Shown: positions 52,529 through 60,763 of the stretch, piece after piece
Layout: the number at the start of each line of letters is the position of its first letter
Position numbering within the stretch: position 1 is the first letter of the stretch
Source of the DNA: an uncultured Draconibacterium sp.
Lineage (GTDB): Bacteria; Bacteroidota; Bacteroidia; Bacteroidales; Prolixibacteraceae
DNA: 64,000 nucleotides
Reading direction: 5' to 3'
NCBI RefSeq assembly: GCF_963676815.1
Contig: NZ_OY781365.1
Location: 3,072,501-3,136,500 of the forward strand
Translations under genes and position numbers: made by a program
Notes under the pieces: model-generated
Told to the model about the DNA's origin: nothing
What the model saw: only the letters and a program-made list of their open reading frames with translations
Databases searched by the model: none

Positions 52529-54790
52529 ATGCATAAAATATTACGAAAAAGAATTCTGAATCCTGCCGTTGAGGAAATCGTTGTAGAAGCGCCTTACGTG
52601 GCCAGGAAATGTCAACCCGGACAATTCATTATCATTATTGTTGAAGAGGGGGGAGAACGTATCCCGCTAACCATTGCCGATTATAATCGCGATGAGCAGT
52701 CGGTAACCATGATCTACCAGGTTGTGGGGCACTCAACACAGTTGCTTCAACAAAAAAATGTTGGTGATTATCTTAGTGATGTTGCAGGCCCGCTTGGTTT
52801 GCCATGTGTCGATCATAAACCGAAAAAGGTTCTTGGTATCGGCGGTGGTGTTGGTGCGGCTCCTTTGTATCCTCAAATAAAAATGCATGCCGAAAATAAC
52901 GCAGAGATTGATGTTGTTTTGGGAGGCCGCAGTGCCGACTTTGTAATTCTGCAAGAAGAATTCTCGAAACACGCGAAGAACGTATATGTAGCTACCGATG
53001 ATGGAAGTCTTGGTACAAAAGGATTTGTAACCAACATTGTTCAGAAATTATTGGAAGAAGGAAATCAGTACGATGAAGTAGTTGCAATTGGTCCAATTCC
53101 GATGATGAAAGCGGTGGTTAATGTGGTAAAACCATTTAATATTCCGATCTCCGTTTCGTTGAATCCGTTGATGGTTGATGGAACCGGAATGTGCGGTGGT
53201 TGTCGTGTTTCCATTGCCGGGAAAACAAAATTTGCCTGTGTTGATGGTCCTGATTTTAATGGTTACGAAGTTGATTTCGACGAAATTACAAGCCGCCAGG
53301 GAATGTACAAAGACCAGGAAAAAGGGCATAACTGCAGAATTGGTTTGTCGGGTGAAAATAACAAAACAGCAAAACCTGCAGCGCCAATTGTTGCCCAGAT
53401 GAAAGGCAAGTTTAATATGCAGCCTCGAAGAACGCCGATGCCGGAGCTCGACCCAATTGAAAGAAGTAAATCGTTTGGCGAAGTGGCAATGGGATATTCA
53501 GTTGAAGAGGCGATGAATGAGGCCAAACGATGCATTCAGTGTAAACGACCTTCGTGTGTAAGCGGTTGCCCGGTGAATGTGAACATCCCTGAGTTTATTG
53601 GGCATATTGCACAAGGCGATTTCCAGGAAGCCTACAAAAGCATAAAATCATACAATAGTCTGCCTGCGGTTTGTGGCCGTGTGTGTCCGCAGGAAAACCA
53701 GTGCGAAGCGATTTGTGTACGCGGTAAAAAAGATGAACCTGTGGCCATTGGTCGATTGGAACGTTTTATTGCCGATTATGCACGCGAAAATAATTTTGAA
53801 GAAGAACTTCCGCAGTACAACTCGGGTAGGAAAGTGGCTGTAATTGGTGCCGGACCTGCCGGAATTGCCTGTGCCGGAGAACTGTCGAAAAAAGGTCACG
53901 AGGTGGTTGTTTTTGAAGCACTTCACACGCCCGGAGGAGTACTGATGTATGGTATCCCAGAGTTCCGCTTACCAAAACAAATTGTACGCGAAGAAATAGA
54001 CTCCATCAAAAAAATGGGTGTTAAAATTGAGAAAAACGTAATCGTGGGGAAATCGCTAACGGTGGAAGATTTGAAAGAAGATGGTTTTGAAGCCATTTTC
54101 ATTTCTACAGGTGCCGGATTACCACGGTTCCTGAATATAGAAGGTGAAAACCTTAATGGAGTGTATTCGGCCAACGAATTCCTGACCCGTGTTAACCTGA
54201 TGGAATCGTTTAAACGTGAAACGCCAAGTCCGGTTCAGAAAGGTGATAAAGTAGCTGTTGTTGGTGGTGGTAACGTAGCGATGGATGCCTGCCGAACTGC
54301 CCTGCGTTTAGGAGCCGAAGAAGTTTATATTATTTACCGACGCGGTGAAGACGAATTGCCGGCACGCGCCGAAGAAATAGAACATGCCAAAGAAGAGGGC
54401 ATTCAGTTTAAGTTGCTGGCCAATCCGGTAAAAATCCATGATAATGGTTCGGGTTGGGTAGGAGCAATCGAAAATCAGCAAATGGAATTGGGCGAACCTG
54501 ATGCATCCGGAAGAAGAAGACCGGTTCCTGTGGAAGGGGAAACTTTTATGCTCGATGTAAATAAGGTGGTAATTGCTGTGGGGCAGTCGCCAAACCCGTT
54601 AATTACGCAAAGCACTAAAGGGCTTGATTTACATTCGTGGGGTGGAATTGTTGTAGATGAGCAAACCATGAAAACCAGTCTTGGAAATGTATATGCCGGT
54701 GGCGATGTGGTAACCGGTGCAGCAACCGTAATTCTGGCAATGGGTGCCGGAAAAACAGCAGCAAAAGCTATTGACGAGCAATTGAATTAG
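52529..54790 (+). CDS. Fused ferredoxin-NADP reductase / glutamate-synthase-like flavoprotein (NfnA-NfnB fusion)
   Basis: This 753-residue protein joins two subunits that are separate in many bacteria. Residues 1-285 resemble NfnA/SudB/PyrK: an FAD domain, NAD site GIGGGVGAAPLYPQ and a [2Fe-2S] site with Asp217, Cys222, Cys225 and Cys237 (MVDGTGMCGGCRV, then FACVDG). Asp as a fourth ligand is known for NfnA. Residues 300-753 resemble NfnB/GltD: [4Fe-4S] cysteines at 335-347 and 382-396 (CIQCKRPSCVSGC, CGRVCPQENQCEAIC), FAD site VIGAGPAGIACAGEL and NADPH site VVGGGNVAMDACRTAL. Likely roles are electron transfer between NAD(H), ferredoxin and NADP(H). It is often annotated as glutamate synthase subunit, but no large GltB subunit is nearby. 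Confidence 0.9.
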   Translation: MHKILRKRILNPAVEEIVVEAPYVARKCQPGQFIIIIVEEGGERIPLTIADYNRDEQSVTMIYQVVGHSTQLLQQKNVGDYLSDVAGPLGLPCVDHKPKKVLGIGGGVGAAPLYPQIKMHAENNAEIDVVLGGRSADFVILQEEFSKHAKNVYVATDDGSLGTKGFVTNIVQKLLEEGNQYDEVVAIGPIPMMKAVVNVVKPFNIPISVSLNPLMVDGTGMCGGCRVSIAGKTKFACVDGPDFNGYEVDFDEITSRQGMYKDQEKGHNCRIGLSGENNKTAKPAAPIVAQMKGKFNMQPRRTPMPELDPIERSKSFGEVAMGYSVEEAMNEAKRCIQCKRPSCVSGCPVNVNIPEFIGHIAQGDFQEAYKSIKSYNSLPAVCGRVCPQENQCEAICVRGKKDEPVAIGRLERFIADYARENNFEEELPQYNSGRKVAVIGAGPAGIACAGELSKKGHEVVVFEALHTPGGVLMYGIPEFRLPKQIVREEIDSIKKMGVKIEKNVIVGKSLTVEDLKEDGFEAIFISTGAGLPRFLNIEGENLNGVYSANEFLTRVNLMESFKRETPSPVQKGDKVAVVGGGNVAMDACRTALRLGAEEVYIIYRRGEDELPARAEEIEHAKEEGIQFKLLANPVKIHDNGSGWVGAIENQQMELGEPDASGRRRPVPVEGETFMLDVNKVVIAVGQSPNPLITQSTKGLDLHSWGGIVVDEQTMKTSLGNVYAGGDVVTGAATVILAMGAGKTAAKAIDEQLN

Positions 54791-54820
54791 ATGGATTTAT
54801 AATCATAAAATCAAAAATTT

Positions 54821-54847
54821 AAAGGAGCTTTCGGGCTCCTTTTTTTA
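54821..54847 (+). terminator. Terminator after the fused flavoprotein gene
   Basis: AAAGGAGC pairs with GCTCCTTT around a 6-nt loop, followed by T's. Confidence 0.88.
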
Positions 54848-54875
54848 TAACAATTTAAGTCTCATATTACTGTCG

Positions 54876-55024
54876 TACCCATCCTCTTATCCTTCCCTGC
54901 AAGCAAGGAAGGACGATTGAATCGTGGTTCATAGCAATTTCATCTCAGGAACTTCGTGTTCGTAGTTTCTTTGGGAGGCTAATCGTCTTTCCCTTCGATG
55001 AAGGGAGAGACAGGAGAGAGGGTA
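54876..55024. repeat. 149-nt nested imperfect palindrome (MITE- or REP-like element)
   Basis: The ends TACCC and GGGTA are inverted. Inside lie two arm hairpins: TCCTTCC...GGAAGGA (54889-54913) and TTTCCCTTC...GAAGGGAGA (about 54988-55008). GGACGATT (54911) is matched inversely by AATCGTC (54981-54987). The middle ~55 nt is unpaired. The region sits between a terminator and the end of a minus-strand gene, with no coding content. I recall similar intergenic elements in Bacteroidota genomes, but cannot confirm copies here. Confidence 0.6.
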
Positions 55025-55060
55025 TATTCGTTTAATATTTGCTCAAACCGTACCGAAAAT

Positions 55061-56854
55061 CTATTTTTCAGCCTTCAAAACCACAACTTTATCTTCAGGT
55101 AGTAAACTATCCTCAGAACTAAATAACCTGATCTTACCTTTTTTGTCCTCAATCAGAATTGGCAAGGTGTCTTGCAAATCAATTTTATTTTCATCGATCC
55201 ATTGTTTGCACGACATTTCCTTTTCAACGATAACACTACTTTCCCCGGCTTCATCATGCTGCATTCTGTGTATCCATTCATCAATGCTCACCGGCGAAGC
55301 AAACAGAAGATTCGTGGTCTCAGATTCTGATGTTGCATTAAATTCCTCGTTGGGAGATTGTGTTATCACAATTTCAGGAACAAGGAATTTCTCTTTAGCC
55401 ATTTTCACGGCAAGTGTATTTACCCGGTTATTGGTTGTCAGTCCAACAACGGTATACAGGTTGTCGGCATGAATATCTTCCCAGGTGGCTTCATGTAAAG
55501 CATTTCCAAACAAACTGTTAAAACCTGCTTTCTCTGCCCTGGCGACCAGTTCCGGGTTATTATCGATAAGCGTAACCGGAGTCTGATCTTTGAAATATTT
55601 GGCCAGAACAAGACTCAACGGATTCACACCAAGGAAAACAATTCCGTTTCGTTCTTCCATGTACACCAATTCGCCCCGTTTTCGCAGCCACTTGGTTGTC
55701 CAGCTTAATAATACCGGCACTGTGAGCGTGGTGAATATGGCCATAAAAACCAGTATAGAAAAAATGGTTTTATCGATAATTCCCATTCCCAGGCCGATTT
55801 CAGCAATAATAATTTCAACAGCTCCGCGGCCATTCATTCCTGTGCCAATGGTAATTCCTTCGCGCCAGCCATTTCGCGATGGCAGATAAAACAGGGCGGT
55901 TCCCACAATTTTACCCACTATTGCCAGTGTGGTAACCAGTATGAGCAAACCTAAATCGGTTTTAAAAACGGTAACATCCACAAAAAATCCGGCTGTTACA
56001 AAGAAAATGGGTGCCATAAATCCGATGGAGACATCATAAAATGCTTTATTCAGTTCTTTAGAAATCTTTTTAGGAAAGAGGTTGTCTTTTATAAACAAAC
56101 CCGCCATAAACGCTCCCAGAATGCTATGCATCCCAGCCAGTTCCGCCAATTCGCAATATCCAAATGTCACAATTAGTATTAGTGTAAAATAGGCAGTGCT
56201 GTTTTTCATTCCCGAGCGTGTAATATACTTTCCGAGGCGCGGCAAAAGAAACACACCAATTGAAATGGTAACACCAAAAAATATCAGGATCTTTCCGCCA
56301 ATTAATAGCAGTTCGGTAATGTTTAGCACATTGGTTTCAGCAAAGTTGGTAATGCCCGAAAAGATAACCAGCGCCAGCGTGTCGGAGATCAGTGCTCCGG
56401 CCATTAAAACATAGGCAATTCGGGTGTTCAGCAGTTTCAAATCAATTAGAATCCGGCTTTTGGTGGCCAGCGAGGTTACACCAATGGCAATGGCAACAAA
56501 CAGTCCGGCGATGGGAGTTCCGCCTGTCCAGACAATGGCGAAGTAGCCGAAAACAAAGGGGACAAAAAATCCTCCGATAGCAGCCAAAAGTCCCGCCCAC
56601 GAAGCTTTCTTCAGATCCCGAAAATCGATTTCCATCCCTATGTAAACCATTAACAGGATAATCCCGATTTCGGCCAGTACTTTTACTGCCTCGGAATATT
56701 CGAGCCAGCCCAATACGGCCGGACCCAGAACAATCCCGATTAGCAATTCGCCGAGAATAGCCGGATATCCAATTTTTCGTATTGCTACTCCTCCAAGATA
56801 TGCTGCCAGCAATACCGCCGAAATATTCAGAATATTAATGTGAAATGCTTCCAT
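55061..56854 (-). CDS. CPA2-family cation:proton antiporter with TrkA-N domain
   Basis: This 597-residue membrane protein exchanges K+ or Na+ for H+ (KefB/KefC-like). The start chosen is MEAFHINI (CAT at 56852-56854), because the preceding 22 residues in the longer frame are polar and unlike the family. About 13 helices span 1-385, with GELLIGIVLGPAVLG, LGAFMAGLFIKD and GTGMNGRGAVEIIIAEIGLG. A Rossmann-like TrkA-N domain spans about 400-515 (IVFLGVNPLSLVLAKYF, then VTLIDNNPEL), and a short C-terminal domain resembling TrkA-C ends the protein. Ligand gating by NAD(H) is usual for this domain. It stands alone. Confidence 0.92.
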   Translation of the reverse strand: MEAFHINILNISAVLLAAYLGGVAIRKIGYPAILGELLIGIVLGPAVLGWLEYSEAVKVLAEIGIILLMVYIGMEIDFRDLKKASWAGLLAAIGGFFVPFVFGYFAIVWTGGTPIAGLFVAIAIGVTSLATKSRILIDLKLLNTRIAYVLMAGALISDTLALVIFSGITNFAETNVLNITELLLIGGKILIFFGVTISIGVFLLPRLGKYITRSGMKNSTAYFTLILIVTFGYCELAELAGMHSILGAFMAGLFIKDNLFPKKISKELNKAFYDVSIGFMAPIFFVTAGFFVDVTVFKTDLGLLILVTTLAIVGKIVGTALFYLPSRNGWREGITIGTGMNGRGAVEIIIAEIGLGMGIIDKTIFSILVFMAIFTTLTVPVLLSWTTKWLRKRGELVYMEERNGIVFLGVNPLSLVLAKYFKDQTPVTLIDNNPELVARAEKAGFNSLFGNALHEATWEDIHADNLYTVVGLTTNNRVNTLAVKMAKEKFLVPEIVITQSPNEEFNATSESETTNLLFASPVSIDEWIHRMQHDEAGESSVIVEKEMSCKQWIDENKIDLQDTLPILIEDKKGKIRLFSSEDSLLPEDKVVVLKAEK

Positions 56855-57044
56855 AGCCCTTTTGTTGATGTTTCCTTCGTTTACAATATAGGGAATTTGC
56901 TGCGAATAAAACACTAACAAGTATTAAATGAATTGTTAATACGAACCTGAATGTTTGTGCAAGATTGATAGATAATGATACTTGCAGAATGGAGCAAAAT
57001 ACCAGGGGGAATTGAAGACGGAAGAAATCTCAAATAACCCTGTT

Positions 57045-57584
57045 TTATTCCGGGCTATTATTTTTACTAAATGGTGTAGTAATGTATTTGTCGCCATTCA
57101 TAACTTTAACGGTATTTGTAATTGAGAGGAGGGCGTTGGCAAAGAGTACCCCGATTAGCGGTGTCAGGTGATTGGTTTTCCAGAACACCCACAGGCAACC
57201 CAAAAGGATTCCACAAATCATAACTTGAAAGCTGATTACCGAGCGATAGTGGTTCTTCATTGCTTTCGTTTTTTCATTTTTTGCACGCCACATTAATACG
57301 GTTGGGAACACCAGCGGAAGGATGCCGCTTAAATGTAATAATCCTAGCCAGGTGTAGTCCTGTTTTTCAGTTTCCTCGTTTTCGCTCATTTCGTTAGCCG
57401 TAAAAACACTGTAATCCACATTCAGTGCTTTGGCAATCATTTGAAGTGTGTACGCACGCGGGTCTACCTGCCCGTTTTCGATGCGCTGAATAGTGCGTGT
57501 GCTGACTTCGGTTTTATCGGCCAGCTCTTCCTGGGTCATACCCTTTTTAATGCGTAATTCTTTAATAAGGTTTCCTGTTTCCAT
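57045..57584 (-). CDS. XRE-family HTH protein with DUF4870 membrane domain
   Basis: This 179-residue protein starts at METGNLIK (CAT at 57582-57584); an upstream ATG would add six Lys/Asn-rich residues. The N-terminal XRE helix-turn-helix spans about 4-60 (MTQEELADKTEVSTRTIQRI). It is fused to a DUF4870-like membrane domain with about three helices (80-165). A membrane-tethered DNA-binding protein is implied. A 10-bp direct repeat with 11-bp spacing lies about 60 nt upstream and may be its own operator. The ligand or signal is unknown. Confidence 0.85.
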   Translation of the reverse strand: METGNLIKELRIKKGMTQEELADKTEVSTRTIQRIENGQVDPRAYTLQMIAKALNVDYSVFTANEMSENEETEKQDYTWLGLLHLSGILPLVFPTVLMWRAKNEKTKAMKNHYRSVISFQVMICGILLGCLWVFWKTNHLTPLIGVLFANALLSITNTVKVMNGDKYITTPFSKNNSPE

Positions 57585-57643
57585 TTTGTTTTTTTTTATC
57601 ACTTCAAATGTCTCACTGATTCCGGTAACTTACAACTGCACTA

Positions 57644-57664
57644 ACACGACATTTACACGACATT
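57644..57664. promoter_or_regulatory. Helically phased direct repeat upstream of the XRE-DUF4870 gene
   Basis: ACACGACATT occurs twice (57644-57653 and 57655-57664), one base apart, giving an 11-bp period close to one DNA turn. This suits tandem binding by an XRE-type regulator. It lies 60-80 nt upstream of the start of an XRE gene. Autoregulation is inferred. Confidence 0.5.
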
Positions 57665-57885
57665 GTGGATTGACAAACGTATGTGTATGTTGCAGTGTAA
57701 CATATATCTTATTAGCACTCACTGCTGCAATGCTCTAGTAATATTCTTGTTAGCTTCGGAAAGCGGGACGATTTTTGCTTTTATTTTTGCAAGAGTCTTA
57801 TTCAATGTATTCGGCAATTTTGATTTTTATTGCATTAAATATAATGGTTTTTCATGCGATTAGAAATGAATAGCTCGGAGTTGAT

Positions 57886-58221
57886 TTACTTTCCTGCCAG
57901 GTCTCGAATAGTTTGTCGAAGTATATTTACTTCCAGCTCCAGTTCTCGCACCCGGTTTTGCAGCTTATTATTTTCTTCTACAAGCTCCTGATCGACGCAA
58001 TCAGGTTCCGCATAAGGGAATTTCGTGGCCAGTTCGCGAAAGAAGTTGTATTGTAGTAAATCACTAAGGTCGGCAAGCTTTTGCACTTGCATGGTAGGCC
58101 GGTGTAGCATGCCATTAACCGAAGTAGGGTGTAAATTAAATGCACGGGCAATGTCGGCACCTGTAATGTTTCTGCTTTTCATTACTTTTTTTACAATCGG
58201 AAGTACAAAATTCTTCTCCAT
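57886..58221 (-). CDS. Small HTH-like protein with C-terminal coiled coil
   Basis: This 111-residue protein has an N-terminal lambda-repressor-like helix-turn-helix (about 8-45, ITGADIARAFNLHPTSVNGM). A middle segment is NFFRELATKFP, and the C-terminal coiled coil of about 35 residues (LVEENNKLQNRVRELELEVN) probably drives dimerisation. I do not recognise a named family. It is 302 nt from the XRE-DUF4870 gene on the same strand and divergent from the NHL gene. It is probably a transcription regulator, perhaps for its own divergent region. Confidence 0.65.
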   Translation of the reverse strand: MEKNFVLPIVKKVMKSRNITGADIARAFNLHPTSVNGMLHRPTMQVQKLADLSDLLQYNFFRELATKFPYAEPDCVDQELVEENNKLQNRVRELELEVNILRQTIRDLAGK

Positions 58222-58591
58222 AAGTATAAAGTTTATGCTATATGCCTTTAAAGGTAAGTAAAAAACATAAATAGATAAGTATAAGTTAATTACTAAGATG
58301 TAATTAGTATTTAAATCGAGGTTAATAGCATCGATAGATAATTAATAAACATTAAATAAGAGGTAAAAAACTTTAGATAATAAGTAAAAGACATTTATAA
58401 TGAACTAAAAAGCCTGTAATTTCTATTTAAGAAGTACTCCTTTCGATATAAATGCTTCGTCTTTCTTCTCCAGACCAACAAAAGTCATATTAAAATTAGT
58501 GTGCAGAAGTAAAAAATGTTAATGCCATTCTCTCTATACCACCTGCATCTTTTATATTTATTGTGAATTACATCAAAAGAAAACCATCCGT
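58222..58591 (+). other. AT-rich divergent gap with repeated TAAGTATAA motifs
   Basis: No gene is credible. ATAAGTATAAAGTTTA (58220-58235) and ATAAGTATAAGTTAA (58275-58289) are near-identical direct repeats 55 nt apart. Further ATAATAAGTAAAAG-like stretches follow to about 58390. The first copy overlaps the start codon of the small HTH gene. They could be regulator sites or reflect low complexity. Confidence 0.4.
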
Positions 58592-59617
58592 ATGAAAGCA
58601 CTTTTATTTCTATCTCTTATTCTGTTTTTGGGAGCCTGTACGCAGCAAACCGAGCCTGTTTTAAGCACTGTTGCCGGAGCTTCTGATACCACTTTACTCG
58701 TTGAACCGTTTGGCATGTGTGCCGACGGCGAAGGCAATTTTTATATTGCCGATGTAGGTAAACACTGTATCAGCCGTGTAACACCCGATGGAAAAGTACA
58801 GGTTTTTGCCGGAACTGAAAAGCCGGGAGCCGCTGATGGAAAGCTTAAAAGTGCAGAGTTTAACAGTCCTTCGGGAGTGTGTTTTGATAAAAATGGAAAT
58901 CTTTATGTGGCTGGGTTTGGCGGACAAAATGTTCGAAGAATTTCGCCCAATGGAGAGGTGACAACCATTGCAGGAACCGGTGAAGAAGGCTATCGTGATG
59001 GCCCGGCAGCTGAAGCAATTTTTAGTTCGCCGCGCGGTGTTTGTATCGATTCGAAAGGAAATATTTTTGTGGCTGATTGCTGGAACCATCGTATCCGAAA
59101 AATATCTCCCGACCGAATGGTAACTACTTTCGCCGGAGGTGGTAAACGTGGCGAGCTGGTGGTAAACGACTGGAAAGACGGTGCTGATACAACTGCACGT
59201 TTTGATGCGCCCTGTGGACTGGCAATTGATGGGCACGACAACATTTTTGTGGCCGATGCCAATAATAACAGCATTCGGAAAATTACACCCGATGGAATGG
59301 TAACAACACTTGCCGGTACCGACCACCGCAAAGGCTTTGCTGACGGAACAAAAGAAGAGGCTATTTTGAATGTGCCCACAGAACTATTTGCCGCGCCGAA
59401 CGGAACTATTTATTTCTCGGACACCTATAATCATTGCATCCGGAAAATAACACCCGACGGACAGGTGATAACACTTGCAGGAACCGGAGAAGAAGGATTT
59501 ACAGAACAAGAACCGTTGGAATCCTTACTCAGTAACCCACGTGGAATATGTGTTTATAACGATTACCTCTATTTTGTGGAAATGGGAAACCACACGCTTC
59601 GTAAACTGAAGTTGTAA
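58592..59617 (+). CDS. NHL-repeat beta-propeller lipoprotein
   Basis: This 341-residue protein has a lipobox signal (LILFLGAC, Cys16). The mature part consists of five to six NHL repeats, each with a pattern like GVCFDKNGNLYVAGFGGQNV or GVCIDSKGNIFVADCWNHRI followed by RKISPD and a TxAGTG turn. This forms a beta-propeller on the membrane surface. Such proteins are common near glycan or surface genes in Bacteroidota and usually bind rather than catalyse. The stop codon is only 3 nt from the converging GNAT gene. Confidence 0.9.
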   Translation: MKALLFLSLILFLGACTQQTEPVLSTVAGASDTTLLVEPFGMCADGEGNFYIADVGKHCISRVTPDGKVQVFAGTEKPGAADGKLKSAEFNSPSGVCFDKNGNLYVAGFGGQNVRRISPNGEVTTIAGTGEEGYRDGPAAEAIFSSPRGVCIDSKGNIFVADCWNHRIRKISPDRMVTTFAGGGKRGELVVNDWKDGADTTARFDAPCGLAIDGHDNIFVADANNNSIRKITPDGMVTTLAGTDHRKGFADGTKEEAILNVPTELFAAPNGTIYFSDTYNHCIRKITPDGQVITLAGTGEEGFTEQEPLESLLSNPRGICVYNDYLYFVEMGNHTLRKLKL

Positions 59618-59620
59618 TAG

Positions 59621-60073
59621 TTACACGTTCATGTAATAAATCGATTTGTAGTCGAGTTTTTTGGCGCCAATCCGGTCGTAAAAGTCCATGGCACTGATGT
59701 TACGGTTGTTTACGTACCAGTCAACCACTTTTGCTCCTTCGCTTTTGGCAAAGGTTTTCAGGTGTTTCATCAGCATGGCACCAATCCCCAGTTTTCGGTA
59801 TTCCGGAAATACAAACAGGTCTTCGATGTGGTAATTGGTAGCCGCTTTAAAGGTGGAGAAGGATTTAAAAATCAGCGTGAAACCGCAAACTTTTTTGTCT
59901 TCGTTTTCGGCAACAAAAACTTTCACGTGCGTGTTGGGTGCAAAAACCGAATCACGAATGTCTTGTTCGGTGGCTGTTACCATATCTACCTGATCAACAT
60001 GCACGGCGAGGCCTTTTATACATTCTAAAATAATTCCGGCATCTTCTGGTTGAGCTTCTCTGATTTGTATCAT
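59621..60073 (-). CDS. GNAT-family N-acetyltransferase
   Basis: This 150-residue protein has the GNAT fold with acetyl-CoA-binding motif A in EDLFVFPEYRKLGIGAMLMK (RxxGxGA). The segment DWYVNNRNISAMDFYDRIGA near the C-terminus is typical of diamine or small-molecule acetyltransferases (spermidine/spermine type), but the substrate is not certain. It starts with MIQIREAQPEDAGII, as usual for the family. It stands alone on the minus strand. Confidence 0.9.
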   Translation of the reverse strand: MIQIREAQPEDAGIILECIKGLAVHVDQVDMVTATEQDIRDSVFAPNTHVKVFVAENEDKKVCGFTLIFKSFSTFKAATNYHIEDLFVFPEYRKLGIGAMLMKHLKTFAKSEGAKVVDWYVNNRNISAMDFYDRIGAKKLDYKSIYYMNV

Positions 60074-60133
60074 TTGTTCCGTAATTTTTTAGCACCGGTG
60101 GCGCAATGAAAAGAGGTATAATATTACTAAAAC

Positions 60134-60712
60134 TTATGAAATCTTCCCGATTTTTTGCTTCAACCTTTCCAAACGCATTCGATGATGACGTTGCAGAACT
60201 ACAGGGTATAAATTGCCAATTACATTGATAAGCATTGCTGCCGTAACCATAAGAAAATAGCCAAGTATTAACAGATAAACAGAAGCAATAACAATAAGTA
60301 GAAAAGCTCCGAGGTGGCCGAATTCTGATTGACGACTTTGGTAGTCAAGGTTTTCCAAACCCATTCTTGTGCCATCGAAATATTTTTGTCGGTTTTTCCT
60401 CTGGCCCCAAAAAAATACAAGTAGCAGATAACGATAATATTTAAGTCCCATTAGTCGGTATGATCGCTGAAGATAATGTGCATTTCTGATGCGATAATAT
60501 GAATCTGAAAGCAGCTTGTTAGTTGAAAAAACAAAACCCGGCAGGGCAAAAACTCCGGTAATAAATAGGGTGATTAAAAATGCCAGAACAAAGGTTTCTG
60601 TTTGCGAATAACCATCCGGAGAATGAGTGGACAGATCGCGCAACAGGTCAATCGCACGATAAAACAGGAAGAGGGCAAGTAACGAGAATGCTATTTTTTT
60701 GAAATAACTCAC
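60134..60712 (-). CDS. Membrane protein resembling CrtO-type acyltransferases
   Basis: This 192-residue protein has about four membrane helices (roughly 5-23, 42-64, 92-105 and 132-165). It ends in a basic segment, NLYPVVLQRHHRMRLERL. That NxYPxxLQR..R.R motif resembles the C-terminus of glycosyl-diaponeurosporenoate acyltransferase (CrtO)-like proteins. No carotenoid gene is present in the window, so I treat the link as weak and the function as unknown. Confidence 0.55.
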   Translation of the reverse strand: MSYFKKIAFSLLALFLFYRAIDLLRDLSTHSPDGYSQTETFVLAFLITLFITGVFALPGFVFSTNKLLSDSYYRIRNAHYLQRSYRLMGLKYYRYLLLVFFWGQRKNRQKYFDGTRMGLENLDYQSRQSEFGHLGAFLLIVIASVYLLILGYFLMVTAAMLINVIGNLYPVVLQRHHRMRLERLKQKIGKIS

Positions 60713-60763
60713 ATCGGTTTATTTTACGAAAATCGGAAACCGATAGGAGTGGGTCAGTGTGAA

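Noticed and set aside
55061..56920. Longer start for the CPA2 antiporter at 56920
   Set aside because: The added 22 residues are polar and would precede the first membrane helix without a family precedent; ATG at 56854 fits.
57603..57863. Short Cys/Ile-rich plus-strand frames (to about 66 codons) between the two HTH genes
   Set aside because: Biased composition, overlapping the XRE start or AT-rich spacer, with no conserved-looking motif.
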